A DNA stretch of 64,000 nt from Dehalococcoidia bacterium UBA1328 (GCA_002306815.1 DBTA01000062.1:18330-82329), one strand, 5' to 3'; shown: positions 42,320 to 53,240, numbered from the stretch's first letter. Notes: generated by a model not told the origin, from the sequence alone. Numbers and translations: made by a program.

Positions 42320-43369
42320 TTACCCATCTGTCGGGGTCATTCCGTCTTCGCCTCGGCGAATTGCGGTCTCGATTTCATCCCTGACATCGGTGTTCGTCTT
42401 TAGGAATTTTCGGGATGCTTCACGACCCTGTCCGAGTCGAGTATCGCGGTAGGAGTAGAAAGATCCGCTTTTCTTGACGATGCCAAGATCGACACCCATA
42501 TCGAGAAGGCTTCCTTCTTTACTGATGCCTTCGTTGAACATGATCTCCATTTCGGCTTTCTGGAATGGAGGTGCAACCTTGTTCTTTACCACTCGAGCAC
42601 GCACTCGGTTGCCGACGATGTCCTGTCCAACCTTCACTGCTTCGATCCGGCGTAGGTCGATACGTACAGAACTGTAGAACTTCAGTGCTCGACCGCCAGG
42701 CGTTACCTCAGGGCTGCCAAACACCACTCCGACCTTCTCACGAAGCTGGTTGATAAAGATACAAACTGTGTCGGTCTTGTGGATGATTCCAGTTAGCTTG
42801 CGAAGAGCCTGTGACATGATTCGGGCTTGCAGACCTATTTGCATTTCGCCCATGTCACCTTCAAGTTCGGCAGAAGGTACGAGCGCTGCAACACTGTCGA
42901 CAACGATAATGTCGAGCGCACCACTTCGAATCAGGTACTCCGTGATTTCTAATGCCTGTTCGGCAGAGTCGGGCTGGGAAATCAGGAGCTTGTCGACGTC
43001 AACACCGATCAACCGGGCGTAGGCGGGATCCATAGCGTGTTCAACATCAATAAAGGCTGCCTGCCCACCTGCTGCCTGGGCTTCTGCTACAGCTGCCATA
43101 GCGAGGGTTGTTTTACCGGCAGACTCAGTTCCGAAGATTTCGACGATTCGACCTCGTGGGAGTCCGCCAACTCCAAGAGCCTGGTCTAGAGCGATAGAGC
43201 CTGTCGGCACAGCTTTTACGCTATGCCCTACACCTACTTCGCCCATACGCATTACAGCGCCGCGACCGAATGCCTTTTCGATCTGTGCAAGAGCTAGTTC
43301 GAGAGTCTTATCTCTATCGTTGCTGGCCCCATTGAGTGAGACTTTTACCGATGCTTTCTTAACAGCCAA
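42320..43369 (-). CDS. recA: Recombinase RecA
   Basis: A 349-residue RecA. The Walker A motif GTESAGKTT spans about residues 80-88; then come the Walker B region [14 protein letters not shown], the L1 loop [21 protein letters not shown] and the L2 region [29 protein letters not shown]. RecA drives strand exchange and LexA self-cleavage. The first 14 residues precede the usual family start and are basic. A near-consensus LexA box lies 72 bases upstream, so it is probably SOS-controlled. recX does not follow. Confidence 0.98.
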   Translation of the reverse strand: MAVKKASVKVSLNGASNDRDKTLELALAQIEKAFGRGAVMRMGEVGVGHSVKAVPTGSIALDQALGVGGLPRGRIVEIFGTESAGKTTLAMAAVAEAQAAGGQAAFIDVEHAMDPAYARLIGVDVDKLLISQPDSAEQALEITEYLIRSGALDIIVVDSVAALVPSAELEGDMGEMQIGLQARIMSQALRKLTGIIHKTDTVCIFINQLREKVGVVFGSPEVTPGGRALKFYSSVRIDLRRIEAVKVGQDIVGNRVRARVVKNKVAPPFQKAEMEIMFNEGISKEGSLLDMGVDLGIVKKSGSFYSYRDTRLGQGREASRKFLKTNTDVRDEIETAIRRGEDGMTPTDG

Positions 43370-43741
43370 GGTCGCTCTTCCTTCTGCGCTATTTCAGGCC
43401 GGATTTGTGGTGCGAGTTGTCCGCAACGCAAGCCAGATTAGCACATGTGTTCTAGTGCTGCAACAAGCCTATGGCACAACAATATCGATCCCCCAGTCGA
43501 CTGTGAGAAACCGGGAGTGAAATAGAATGCATACCTGAAAGTCCAAGGTCTGTCTGTCGCGCAACGTTCAAGCTACCTGGGCTGATTTTGGGTGGGGGCA
43601 TTTTTTGGAAAATAGTCTGAAGACAGCGATACTTCTTGGGACATCGGGCGATAAAAACCGTTCGAATTTAGCTCAATTAAAAGTTAAGAACAAAGACCTT
43701 CGCTGTGTTGGCCAGAAGAGGTCGTTGTCCTTGAGAGGGAT
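43370..43741. other. Gap between recA and the HtrA gene
   Basis: These 372 bases contain the recA promoter region (separate entry) in the part next to recA. The rest, about 270 bases downstream of the HtrA gene stop, has only a chance 82-codon plus-strand frame. I see no tRNA, known RNA signature or convincing terminator in it. Confidence 0.5.
43435..43463 (-). promoter_or_regulatory. Probable recA promoter with a LexA-like box
   Basis: On the minus strand GAACACATGTGC (43441-43452) matches GAACRNRYGTTC except for one T-to-G change. It sits in the spacer between a -35-like TTGCAG (43458-43463) and a weak -10-like TAATCT (43435-43440), 17 bases apart. This is the same arrangement as the promoter at 6271, which supports a shared LexA regulon. 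Confidence 0.6.
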
Positions 43742-45088
43742 TTATGTGATTGTGGGGCGTGATCCGAGTGTCATCGGGAGGGCAATTTCGACGCCGTCTC
43801 GGAAAACTCCAACGATGATTTCTTCCCCAGGGGAAGTGTTCAATGCCAAGTAGCCAATCAGATCATCCATCGATTCCATTCGAACCGAATTGATCGAGAC
43901 GATCACATCGCCGTCGAAGTTTAGTCTGCTGAACTGAGTTCCTGAGTCGCCGCGAATTCCAGCGAGATCAGCTGGCCCGTTAGGGGAGACACTCGTGACG
44001 TATGCTCCGACAAGATTAGCAGGAAGCCCGACGTTCTCACGAAGAGTCAGTTCGACTTCGTTTCCACTAATGCCCATGAGCGGGTAAACATACTCACCAA
44101 TCTCAATAAGGGAAGGTACGACGCGTTTCACGAGGTCGACAGGTACTGCAAACCCAACACCCGAGCTCTGGGCTGTTTCGCTAACGATTTGCGTATTTAC
44201 GCCGATCACTGCGCCGTTCAGATCGAGCAAGGGGCCTCCGGAGTTACCGGGGTTTATGGCAGCATCAGTCTGGATTACCGAAGGGATGCTATAGCTAGAG
44301 AAACCGCTGCTGATCGTTCGAGCGATGGCGCTAACGATTCCCGTGGTCATCGTGAAGTCCTGACCGAACGGATTTCCTAGCGCGAGTGCAGTGTCACCCG
44401 GCCTTAACTCTGAAGAAGTGCCGATGGAGATTGGGGTAAGTTCGTGGTCGAGGCCGATCAACTTGATAACTGCGAGGTCAGCCGCTGGATCCTGCGCAAC
44501 GATATCAGCGCGGTACTCACGCCCATTAAAGAAACGGACGGTGATGGTTCCTGCATTTTGGATTACATGGTAGTTGGTGACGACGTGTCCATCCTCGTCC
44601 CAGACGAAGCCAGATCCGGATCCTTCGCCGCGCGTGGTCCGGCTGTAGATGAAAACAACAGATTCAACAGTCTTTTCGTAAAGATTTACGAGGTGATCCT
44701 GCTGAGCCGCCACGATCTTGGCTGCGGTTAGCTTTGCCGTACTAGCTTCCTGTGGCCCTTCATAAGGACCCACTTCGCTATTTGGGTCTTCCGAAGCACT
44801 GTTATCGAATACCGCAGGGATGACTTCCGCAGTTGCTTCAACAGGATCAGCCTCGGTGTTGTTTGTGACTGAATCCGTATCGTCGCTTGTCGGATTTGTG
44901 ATCGTAACGACCGTATTTTTTTCGGTTGCGACTTCCTCGTCGGTGGAGGTGTCCGAAACGGTAATTTGATCAGTGGGTGGTTCTGGCTCTTCCTGTGTCG
45001 TCGTTCCTGTGCAGGCGACCACTGCCACTAGTATCAGGGCTGCAAGTCCACCGACCAAAGTCATTTTGAGATCTTTCAACGTTTTCAT
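43742..45088 (-). CDS. HtrA/DegP-type serine protease, lipid-anchored
   Basis: A 448-residue protease. A signal peptide ends in the lipobox VAVVAC (about residue 26). An acidic Thr-rich linker of about 110 residues follows. The trypsin-like domain (about 130-330) carries the triad His in NYHVIQ, Asp in DLAVIKL and Ser in GNSGGPLL. One PDZ domain (about 345-440) ends the protein. It should degrade or refold damaged exported proteins at the outer face of the membrane. Most HtrA proteins are anchored by a membrane helix; the lipobox is a less common choice. Confidence 0.92.
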   Translation of the reverse strand: MKTLKDLKMTLVGGLAALILVAVVACTGTTTQEEPEPPTDQITVSDTSTDEEVATEKNTVVTITNPTSDDTDSVTNNTEADPVEATAEVIPAVFDNSASEDPNSEVGPYEGPQEASTAKLTAAKIVAAQQDHLVNLYEKTVESVVFIYSRTTRGEGSGSGFVWDEDGHVVTNYHVIQNAGTITVRFFNGREYRADIVAQDPAADLAVIKLIGLDHELTPISIGTSSELRPGDTALALGNPFGQDFTMTTGIVSAIARTISSGFSSYSIPSVIQTDAAINPGNSGGPLLDLNGAVIGVNTQIVSETAQSSGVGFAVPVDLVKRVVPSLIEIGEYVYPLMGISGNEVELTLRENVGLPANLVGAYVTSVSPNGPADLAGIRGDSGTQFSRLNFDGDVIVSINSVRMESMDDLIGYLALNTSPGEEIIVGVFRDGVEIALPMTLGSRPTIT

Positions 45089-45259
45089 AGTTGTTTTGAT
45101 GCCACGCCTTGCCGAAAGGTAAGCGTTGAGTCACATCATCAAAAATGTAATTTAAGTGGATCATACTCTACAAATCAAATGTGAAGCAACTGTGTGATAC
45201 GTGATGAATCTAATATTGAATTCTTTCGTACGAGACAGCGTTCCCGCTTGGGATGGCGG

Positions 45260-47071
45260 TTAGCGTTGCCAACCCGAAGCGATCGGGAGTCGTCGGTCTT
45301 TCCCGAACGCGAGACCCGTGATCTTTACCCCTGGTGGTGATTGTCGACGCTTATATTCGTTGATGTCTATGAGTCGGACGATCTTTCTCACGACCGCTTC
45401 AGATGCTCCCTCGCCACCCAGCTCTTGCTCGTTTTGAATGATTAACTCTGGAGACATACGTTCTTCAATGTAATGATGGATCACACGGTCGAGCTGGTCG
45501 TATGGTGGAAGTGAGTCTTCATCGAGCTGGTCAGGACGAAGTTCGGCACTCGGTGGCTTTTCGATAATTTCCAATGTGATTGGTGATCCCGAACCCCGCT
45601 TGTTTCGGTGGTGACATAGCTCATAAACCAGCGTCTTTGGAACGTCCTTTATCACAGCGTAAGCACCCGCCATATCGCCGTAGAGAGTGGCGTATCCGGT
45701 TGCCATTTCTGATTTATTTCCGGTGGTCAGCACCAGCCACCCGAACTTGTTGGCTATTGCCATCATCAAATTTCCGCGAATGCGAGATTGAACATTCTCT
45801 TCAGATAGCCCTGGCTTGGTGCCTGCGAACGTGTCAGCAAGCATTTCTTCAAACGCTGTGTGTCCGGGTTCAATCGAAATATTCCACAGTTCGACACCTA
45901 GTCTTGAGCAGAGGTCTTTCGCGTCATTAACGCTGCCATCTGACGAATAACGAGAAGGCAGCGATACACCGACCACGTTTTCAACACCGATTGCATCAAC
46001 AGCGACCGTAGTTACCAGAGCGGAGTCTATCCCGCCAGAAACGGCGACCGCGACCTTCTTGAATCCAGTCTTCTTCACGTAATCGCGTGTTCCAACCAAG
46101 AGGGCGCGATATATCGACTCAAGTCGATCCAAGCGGTGAGTCGATAATTCCTTGACCTTAGGGCGTCTTCGAACACCAGTAAGCCCAATTTTATATTTGG
46201 TTGATTCACCAATCGCATCGAGTTCTTCCTGTGGTATACCGACGGATTGATGCTGAAGGCGTGACTTGTCCATTCCCTCAACGTCGACGTCAGCGACGAG
46301 TAAAGACTCTTCAAATCTTGGTGCGGTTCCTAGCAAATCGCCGGTTGGACCAGCCAGCATGCTGCCGCCGTCAAAGACAAGCTCATCCTGTCCACCGATC
46401 TGGTTGGTGTACAGCGTGAACACTCGATTGCGCCTAGAAAGTTCGGTGACAACTTCGACTCGATGCCCATGTTTACCTGACTCGTAAGGGGATGAGTTGA
46501 GATTCACGACGATCTGAGCTCCGTTGGCGCACTGAACCTCGGACGGCCCGATCTGCTCCCATATATCTTCGCATATGTTTACGCCTACTTTGATTCCGTC
46601 GACCGAAATCACCGGGCACTGATTACCGGAAGTGAAGTATCGTCGCTCATCGAAAACGCCATAGTTCGGTAGGTGGATCTTTCGGTAAGTTGCAACGATT
46701 GTCCTGTTGTAAATCACAGCCGCGGCGTTGTAGAGATTCGTTCTCGATTCACCGGTTTCATCAGACTCGCTAACTTCCGAATCAACAAAGCCGACTACTA
46801 CCACGATGTCGCCAACCCATGCCGAGATTCGATTCAGAGCGGCTTTGTTATCGGCAATGAAGTTGTCGTAGAGAACGAGGTCTTCAGGCGGGTAGCCAGT
46901 GATAGTCAACTCCGGAAACGCGACAAGGTCGGCTCCTTGCTCCTGAGCTAGGCCAATCCATTTCTCGATAAGCGTAGAGTTGCCGTCAATATCACCAACG
47001 GTCGTGTTGATCTGAGCGGCGGCAACCCGAAGCGTCGAGTTCGAACCCGAACTGCCATTATTGGTAGTCAT
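45260..47071 (-). CDS. nadE: Glutamine-dependent NAD+ synthase
   Basis: A 603-residue two-domain enzyme. The N-terminal nitrilase domain (about 1-280) has its Glu in FPELTITGYPPEDL, Lys in RKIHLPNYGVFDE and Cys in GVNICEDIWE, and releases ammonia from glutamine. The synthase domain has the PP-loop VAVSGGIDSALV (about residue 345), GNKSEMATGYATLYGD and KPPSAELRPDQLDEDSLPPY. It amidates nicotinate adenine dinucleotide, the last step of NAD synthesis. It is downstream of gltD by about 40 bases and may join the nitrogen transcript. Confidence 0.97.
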   Translation of the reverse strand: MTTNNGSSGSNSTLRVAAAQINTTVGDIDGNSTLIEKWIGLAQEQGADLVAFPELTITGYPPEDLVLYDNFIADNKAALNRISAWVGDIVVVVGFVDSEVSESDETGESRTNLYNAAAVIYNRTIVATYRKIHLPNYGVFDERRYFTSGNQCPVISVDGIKVGVNICEDIWEQIGPSEVQCANGAQIVVNLNSSPYESGKHGHRVEVVTELSRRNRVFTLYTNQIGGQDELVFDGGSMLAGPTGDLLGTAPRFEESLLVADVDVEGMDKSRLQHQSVGIPQEELDAIGESTKYKIGLTGVRRRPKVKELSTHRLDRLESIYRALLVGTRDYVKKTGFKKVAVAVSGGIDSALVTTVAVDAIGVENVVGVSLPSRYSSDGSVNDAKDLCSRLGVELWNISIEPGHTAFEEMLADTFAGTKPGLSEENVQSRIRGNLMMAIANKFGWLVLTTGNKSEMATGYATLYGDMAGAYAVIKDVPKTLVYELCHHRNKRGSGSPITLEIIEKPPSAELRPDQLDEDSLPPYDQLDRVIHHYIEERMSPELIIQNEQELGGEGASEAVVRKIVRLIDINEYKRRQSPPGVKITGLAFGKDRRLPIASGWQR

Positions 47072-47110
47072 AACGATTCGATTCTACATATGCTCTTAGA
47101 CGTTACCACC

Positions 47111-48592
47111 TCAACCAGCCATGATCGGAGGTCGGACGTAGCCCTGAACGGTCGGCAATCGAGAATCCCCAGAAAGGAAAATATCGATCTGACGTGCTGT
47201 ACGACGTCCACTTGCGATCGCATGTACAACAAGAGACTGTCCTCGCTGCATGTCACCACATGCGAACACCTTGTCGATGTTTGTCTGCATACTGCCGTTA
47301 GCTGCCACGTTGCCGCGTCCGTCGTACTCGACTTCCAAAGCGTCCAGCAAACCTTCATGCTGAGGATGGAGGAATCCCATTGCGAGGAATACCGCCTCTG
47401 CTTCGATATCGAACTCGCTGCCCGGCACTTCACTCATGTTGAACCGGCCGGCATCCTCGTCCTTGACCCATTCGACGCGGGTGCACTCAAGCTTCTTGAG
47501 ATTGCCATTTTCGTCGCCTACGAATCGCTTGGTCAGAACGTTGTAGTCGCGGTCACCGCCTTCTTCATGGGCACTCGATGTTCGGAAGATGGTTGGCCAC
47601 TGAGGCCACGGGTTCGTTGGAATTCGAATCTCGCTCGGCCGAGGCATGATTTCCATCTGAATGATGTTCTTCGCGCCGTGTCGGTGAGACGTGCCTAGAC
47701 AGTCGGCACCAGTGTCACCACCACCGATGATCACGACATTCTTGTCGCGTAGATCAATGTTTTCTTCTGGTCCGAACTCTTGGCCTTTGAGCTTGCGGTT
47801 TTGCTGGGTGAGCAACTCCATGGCGAAGTAGACCCCGTTTAGGTCGCGACCTTCCACTGGAAGGTCACGCGGTATGGTAGATCCACCAGCAAGACAAACT
47901 GCGTCGAAATTTTCGAGCAATTCTTCGTGAGTCAAATCAATGCCGACGTTGGTGTTTACGCGGAACTTTACGCCCTCGCTTCGCATTTGGTTGACTCGTC
48001 GTTCGACCACTTCTTTTTCGAGTTTAAACTCGGGAATACCAAGTGACAGCAAGCCGCCAATGTACTCGTTGCGCTCATACACCGTCACAGTGTGACCAGC
48101 ACGAGCGAGCTGTTGCGCTGCGGCAAGTCCTGCAGGACCCGAGCCAATGACGGCGACGTTCTTACCTGTCTTGTTTTCGGCAGATTCCGGCTTGATCCAG
48201 CCTTCTTTCCATGCATGCTCGACGATCTGCTTTTCGATCATTTCGATCGTTACAGGGTCTGAGTTCACAGAAAGTGTGCATGATGCTTCGCAAGGTGCGG
48301 GGCAAATACGGCCTGTGAACTCCGGGAAGTTATTGGTTGCGTGCAACCGCTGAATAGCTTCTTCCCAGTTACCGTGATAGACGAAATCGTTGAACTCCGG
48401 AATCAGGTTTCCGAGAGGGCATCCGCTGTTGCAGAATGGAACTCCGCAATCCATACATCGGCTCGCCTGGCGGCGCGCGTCAGACTCATCCCACTCCAGG
48501 TAAACTTCTTGCCAGTCGTGAATACGTTCTGCAGCGTCACGTCGCGATGGAGTTCGGCGAGCCGCCTCCATGAATCCGGTCACTTTACCCAC
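47111..48592 (-). CDS. gltD: Glutamate synthase small subunit
   Basis: A 493-residue flavoprotein that passes electrons from NADPH to GltB. The N-terminal cysteines CMDCGVPFCNSGCPLGN and CPAPCEASC bind 4Fe-4S clusters. The FAD site is VIGSGPAGLAAAQQLARAGHTVTVYE, the NADPH site VVIIGGGDTGADCLGTSHRHGA, and AMGFLHP and KVFACGDMQRGQSLVV complete the pattern. It overlaps the end of gltB by eight bases on the same strand, so expression is coupled and the product ratio is kept. Confidence 0.97.
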   Translation of the reverse strand: MGKVTGFMEAARRTPSRRDAAERIHDWQEVYLEWDESDARRQASRCMDCGVPFCNSGCPLGNLIPEFNDFVYHGNWEEAIQRLHATNNFPEFTGRICPAPCEASCTLSVNSDPVTIEMIEKQIVEHAWKEGWIKPESAENKTGKNVAVIGSGPAGLAAAQQLARAGHTVTVYERNEYIGGLLSLGIPEFKLEKEVVERRVNQMRSEGVKFRVNTNVGIDLTHEELLENFDAVCLAGGSTIPRDLPVEGRDLNGVYFAMELLTQQNRKLKGQEFGPEENIDLRDKNVVIIGGGDTGADCLGTSHRHGAKNIIQMEIMPRPSEIRIPTNPWPQWPTIFRTSSAHEEGGDRDYNVLTKRFVGDENGNLKKLECTRVEWVKDEDAGRFNMSEVPGSEFDIEAEAVFLAMGFLHPQHEGLLDALEVEYDGRGNVAANGSMQTNIDKVFACGDMQRGQSLVVHAIASGRRTARQIDIFLSGDSRLPTVQGYVRPPIMAG

Positions 48593-51500
48593 TGGTAACC
48601 ACCCCTTCCTTTACATCGGTCGTATCTGGATAGGCAGCACGTTCGCGTAGCACTCGTGCATAGTCCCTCGGTAAGACCTTCCTGAACTTGGTTACTGAGT
48701 CGTTCCAGTTGGCAAGCAAATTTGTTCCGACTTTACTTCCTGTGTACTTCACGTGATCTTCAATCATCTTCTTGAGTTCGGCGTCGTCGTCCGAACCAGG
48801 AGCGATATCAAGCAGGTCAGCGATAGCGTCGTTGAAGTGATGCCCTAACGTATTGTCTCCGTCCCAGACATACGCCACACCACCACTCATACCCGCACCG
48901 AAGTTACGTCCTGATGATCCAAGAACCGCAACGCGTCCACCGGTCATGTATTCACAGCCGTGATCACCAATTCCTTCAACAACCGCGGTTGCCGATGAGT
49001 TACGTACTGCGAAACGTTCGCCAGCTAGACCGTTGACGTATGCCTCACCACCAGTGGAACCGTAGAGAGCCACGTTACCGATGATGATGTTGTCTTCAGC
49101 TTTGTAGGAGCTGCTTGCCGGTGGAGTAACGATTAGTCGCCCACCCGAAAGACCCTTTCCAAAGTAGTCGTTCGAGTCGCCTTCGACCTTGAATGTGACT
49201 CCCTTTACCAGCCATGCGCCGAAGCTCTGGCCAGCTGAACCGGTGAAGTTGAAGTTGATCGATCCGTCTGGCAAACCGTCTTCTCCGTATTTCTTGGCGA
49301 TCTTTCCGCTGAGTGTTGCACCGACTGTTCGGTTGACGTTGGTTACGGGCAGACTTTCGGTCACCTGCTTACCGTCATCAATAGCTGGCTGAGCAAGCTC
49401 GATCAGCTTGTTGTCGAGCGCAACGTCGAGCCCGTGGTCCTGCAGACTCGTATGGTACGGGTGGTCTGAGGGAAGCACTTCTGGCTTCATCAGGATAGGT
49501 GAGAGATCGAGAGTCTTAGCTTTCCAATGGTTGATGTCTTTTCGCACCTTTAGTTTGTCGACCCTACCGATCATTTCGTTGACTGTGCGGAAGCCCATCT
49601 TTGCCATCAACTCGCGCAATCCTTCAGCGAGGAACATAAAGTAGTTCACAACCGCATCAGGAGTGCCGGTGAACTTCTGGCGCAGCTCCTCATCCTGCGT
49701 TGCCACGCCAACGGAGCAGGTATTGAGGTGGCACTTGCGCAGCATTATGCAACCCATTGAAATGAGCGCACCAGTTGCGATTCCCCATTCTTCAGCACCG
49801 AGTAATGCTCCAACGAGAACGTCGAGCGAAGTCTTCATTTGACCGTCGGTTTGAACGACGATTCGATCACGAAGTCCGTTTGAGACCAACACTTGTTGGG
49901 TTTCGGCAAGTCCGAGTTCCCAGGGGAGTCCCGCGTGGCGAATCGAGCTAAGTGGCGAGGCTCCTGTTCCGCCAGAGTCACCTGAAATAAGAACAACATC
50001 GCCCTTACCCTTGGCAATACCGGCAGCGATGATTCCCACACCGGCAACCGAAACAAGTTTCACCTGCACACGCGATTCAGGGTTTACGTTTTTGAGGTCG
50101 TGGATCAGCTGAGCTAGGTCCTCAATCGAGTAAATGTCATGATGCGGCGGAGGCGAGATCAGTTCTACACCAGGAGTTGTCTTACGGATGTAGGCGATGT
50201 AGTCCGAGATCTTGCGTCCCGGGATTTCTCCACCTTCGCCCGGCTTGGCACCTTGCGCCATTTTGATTTGAAGATCGCGAGCGTTCGAAAGGTAGTTCGT
50301 GGTCACACCAAAGCGACCCGATGCCACCTGCTTAACTGCACTTGAGCGGTCGTCGCCGTTTGCGTCAGGAGTGAACCGTTCAGGGTCTTCTCCACCTTCT
50401 CCAGTGTTGGACCGGGCGTTGATCCGGTTTGTGGCAATTGCCAGAGTTTCGTGAGCTTCCCGACTGATCGATCCGAGCGAGATAGCACCCGTAGCGAATC
50501 GCTCTGCGATGTTTTCAGCAGGCTCAACTTCATCGACAGGAATTTCTTCGTCGAAAATAGGCTCCAACATGTTTCGAATTGTGATGTGCTGATCACCTTC
50601 ATCGTTGGAAGCTGCTTCGAACTGCTTGAATGTGTCACCGTCGTTCCGCGTAACTGCGTCCTGCAACAGTGCAATTGTGTCTGGGTTCCACATGTGTCGT
50701 TCGCCAGTGGCTCGCCACATGTAAAGACCACCGAGATCGAGTTTCAGGTTAGACGGAATGTTGTCCGGTGAGAAGGCTAGTGAGTGGTTGGCGAGAACGT
50801 CGAGCGCGATTTCGTTGGTACCAATTCCGCTAATGCGTGAAACCGTCCATGTGAAGTACTCGTCAACAAGATCTTGTCCAAGACCAAGCGCCTCAAAAAC
50901 CTGCGCACCAATGTAGCCCTGAAGGGTTGAAATACCCATCTTAGCCATCGTCTTTACGACGCCTTCTTCGATTGCTTCACGGAAATTTTCTTCGGCAGTA
51001 TCTTGCTGCGGAACTTTTTCCTCGGCAGTTGGGCTAAGTCGCAGTCCTGTAATTGATTCTAGAGCCAAGTACGGGTTGATCGCCGATGCACCATAACCAA
51101 AGAGAGTGGCAAAGTGGTGTACCTCGCGCGGCTCACCTGACTCAACAATGATGTCCGCCTGTGCGCGGTTGCGTTCACGGATCAAGTGGTGATGAACCGC
51201 ACCGGTTGCCAGAAGCGAAGGTATGAAGGCGTTTTCGCTGTCGACACCACGGTCGGACAGGACAAGAAGCGTGTACCCGTCTTCGATTGCCTGGCTCGCC
51301 TCGACGCGAATACGGTCGAGGGCATGATCGAGAGCTTCCTTGCCACCTGAAACAGGGAACAAGCTAGAAATAGTCTTCGCCTTCACACCTGGGACAGTTG
51401 AAGCCTTGATCTTTGCAAGCTCCGAGTTGCGCAGAACCGGATGGTCGATACGAAGCATTTGGCAATGTTCGGCGGTTGTTTCGAAAATGTTCGGTCGGCG

Positions 51501-53240
51501 ACCAGCAGGCACAGCGCGCTGTGTAATCAACTTCTCACGAATAGCATCTAGAGGTGGGTTGGAAACCTGGGCGAATGCCTGCTTGAAGTAAGCAAACATG
51601 TTCTGAGGCTTGTCAGACAGGACCGCCAAAGGTGCATCGTTACCCATCGAGCCTTGCGGCTGGTGACCTGTAATCGCCATTGTGCGAATCAGCATGTGAA
51701 TATCTTCGCGTGAGTAACCGAATGCCATTTGTCGTTCGAGCAGCGTTTCTACATCGACTTCAGGGGTGCTATCGGTTTCTGGAAGGGATTCTATCGTCGA
51801 TCGGTTCTCTTCCAACCATTTCCCGTAGGTGTGCTCTGAAGCGACACGCTCAATTACTTCGTTTGGCTCAATAATTCGCTGCTCTTCGAAATCGATGAGG
51901 AACATGCGACCTGGCTCGAGACGCGAGCGGTATTTGATGCGCTCTGGCTCAATGTTCAAAACACCGGATTCTGAAGCCATCACAAGCAAATCATCATGGG
52001 TAACCCAGTAGCGGAATGGGCGAAGACCGTTACGGTCGAGAACAGCGCCGACCGCGTCACCGTCGGTGAACACGATCATTGCAGGACCATCCCACGGCTC
52101 CATCAAGTTTCCATGGAATTCGTAAAAATCCTTCACGTTCTGTGGCATTGACTCGTGTCCGTGCCACGCCGCTGGCATCATCATCGCTGCAGTGTGCTCA
52201 ACCGAACGACCAGTCATACGCAGGAGTTCGAATACGTTGTCGAGCGATGCTGTGTCTGATGCATTACCGATTTCGCAAATCGGGGTTAGCTGATCGATCT
52301 TATCGCCAAAGAAGGGTGACTCGATCGTGCGCTCACGTGCCTGCATCCAGTTTCGGTTACCGCGAACTGTATTGATCTCACCGTTATGGGCGAGCATGCG
52401 ATACGGGTGAGCCAACTTCCATGAACCAAGCGTGTTGGTCGAGAAGCGCGAGTGAACAAGACCAAAAGCACTAACCATGCTTTCGTCTTTCAGGTCGTTG
52501 TAGAACTCACCAAGTTGAGTGGTGAGTAGCATCCCTTTGTAAATGAGAGTACGTGAAGACCAGGAACAAACGTAGAACTCGCGCAGAAGCGTTTCCTTAG
52601 TTTGCTCATCTACTTCAGCGTTTACGAAGTTCTTTTCAGCAGATTTTCGAGCGAGATACATGATCCGTTCTAGATCGTCACCTTCAACACCTTTTGGCGC
52701 TTCGACAAACAACTGTGCGAACTTCGGCATGATGGTGCGAGCCGTAATGCCCACAGCGTCAGGGTTAGTCGGAACGTCCCGCCAGCCGAGAACCTTGAGG
52801 CCGTTGTCCGTTGCCGATGATTCGAGAGCCTGACGAGCAGCCGCGTTCAGGTGGTCATCGACGGGCAAGAATGCCATCGCAACGCCGTAACGTCTTTCGT
52901 TAGGAAGATCAATTCCAGATTCTTTCGCGGCCTTCCGCATGAAAGCATCCGGCATTTGAATCGTGATACCCGCGCCGTCACCTGTTTGAGGGTCTGCACC
53001 GGCGGCACCTCGGTGATCGAGGTTGACCAGAACTTCCAGAGCCTGGTTGACGATTTGGTGGGTTCGTTCACCTGTGATGTTGGCAACGAATCCGACACCA
53101 CAAGCATCGTGCTCCAGATCAGGAACGTAAAGTCCCTTCTCAGAAATGTCGGTGAAATCCGGGAGAACGAAGTTTTCTCCAGATGCACCGCCATTCGGAG
53201 TGCTGAGGTGTGATTCAAATGTATTCCGGACTTCGGTCAT
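48585..53240 (-). CDS. gltB: Glutamate synthase large subunit
   Basis: A 1551-residue enzyme that makes two glutamates from glutamine and 2-oxoglutarate. The class II amidotransferase domain uses Cys47 (HDACGVGFVAN) after a propeptide. Next come the central domain and the FMN domain (GEGGEDPERF, ISGDSGGTGASPLSSIRHAG). The 3Fe-4S cysteines are in CIMLRKCHLNTCSVG, and the C-terminal GXGXG beta-helix ends the protein. The ATG at 53240 follows AGGAG directly; the frame runs 11 codons further upstream without a ribosome binding site. It lies 47 bases downstream of glnA if the upstream extent is ignored. Confidence 0.97.
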   Translation of the reverse strand: MTEVRNTFESHLSTPNGGASGENFVLPDFTDISEKGLYVPDLEHDACGVGFVANITGERTHQIVNQALEVLVNLDHRGAAGADPQTGDGAGITIQMPDAFMRKAAKESGIDLPNERRYGVAMAFLPVDDHLNAAARQALESSATDNGLKVLGWRDVPTNPDAVGITARTIMPKFAQLFVEAPKGVEGDDLERIMYLARKSAEKNFVNAEVDEQTKETLLREFYVCSWSSRTLIYKGMLLTTQLGEFYNDLKDESMVSAFGLVHSRFSTNTLGSWKLAHPYRMLAHNGEINTVRGNRNWMQARERTIESPFFGDKIDQLTPICEIGNASDTASLDNVFELLRMTGRSVEHTAAMMMPAAWHGHESMPQNVKDFYEFHGNLMEPWDGPAMIVFTDGDAVGAVLDRNGLRPFRYWVTHDDLLVMASESGVLNIEPERIKYRSRLEPGRMFLIDFEEQRIIEPNEVIERVASEHTYGKWLEENRSTIESLPETDSTPEVDVETLLERQMAFGYSREDIHMLIRTMAITGHQPQGSMGNDAPLAVLSDKPQNMFAYFKQAFAQVSNPPLDAIREKLITQRAVPAGRRPNIFETTAEHCQMLRIDHPVLRNSELAKIKASTVPGVKAKTISSLFPVSGGKEALDHALDRIRVEASQAIEDGYTLLVLSDRGVDSENAFIPSLLATGAVHHHLIRERNRAQADIIVESGEPREVHHFATLFGYGASAINPYLALESITGLRLSPTAEEKVPQQDTAEENFREAIEEGVVKTMAKMGISTLQGYIGAQVFEALGLGQDLVDEYFTWTVSRISGIGTNEIALDVLANHSLAFSPDNIPSNLKLDLGGLYMWRATGERHMWNPDTIALLQDAVTRNDGDTFKQFEAASNDEGDQHITIRNMLEPIFDEEIPVDEVEPAENIAERFATGAISLGSISREAHETLAIATNRINARSNTGEGGEDPERFTPDANGDDRSSAVKQVASGRFGVTTNYLSNARDLQIKMAQGAKPGEGGEIPGRKISDYIAYIRKTTPGVELISPPPHHDIYSIEDLAQLIHDLKNVNPESRVQVKLVSVAGVGIIAAGIAKGKGDVVLISGDSGGTGASPLSSIRHAGLPWELGLAETQQVLVSNGLRDRIVVQTDGQMKTSLDVLVGALLGAEEWGIATGALISMGCIMLRKCHLNTCSVGVATQDEELRQKFTGTPDAVVNYFMFLAEGLRELMAKMGFRTVNEMIGRVDKLKVRKDINHWKAKTLDLSPILMKPEVLPSDHPYHTSLQDHGLDVALDNKLIELAQPAIDDGKQVTESLPVTNVNRTVGATLSGKIAKKYGEDGLPDGSINFNFTGSAGQSFGAWLVKGVTFKVEGDSNDYFGKGLSGGRLIVTPPASSSYKAEDNIIIGNVALYGSTGGEAYVNGLAGERFAVRNSSATAVVEGIGDHGCEYMTGGRVAVLGSSGRNFGAGMSGGVAYVWDGDNTLGHHFNDAIADLLDIAPGSDDDAELKKMIEDHVKYTGSKVGTNLLANWNDSVTKFRKVLPRDYARVLRERAAYPDTTDVKEGVVTSG

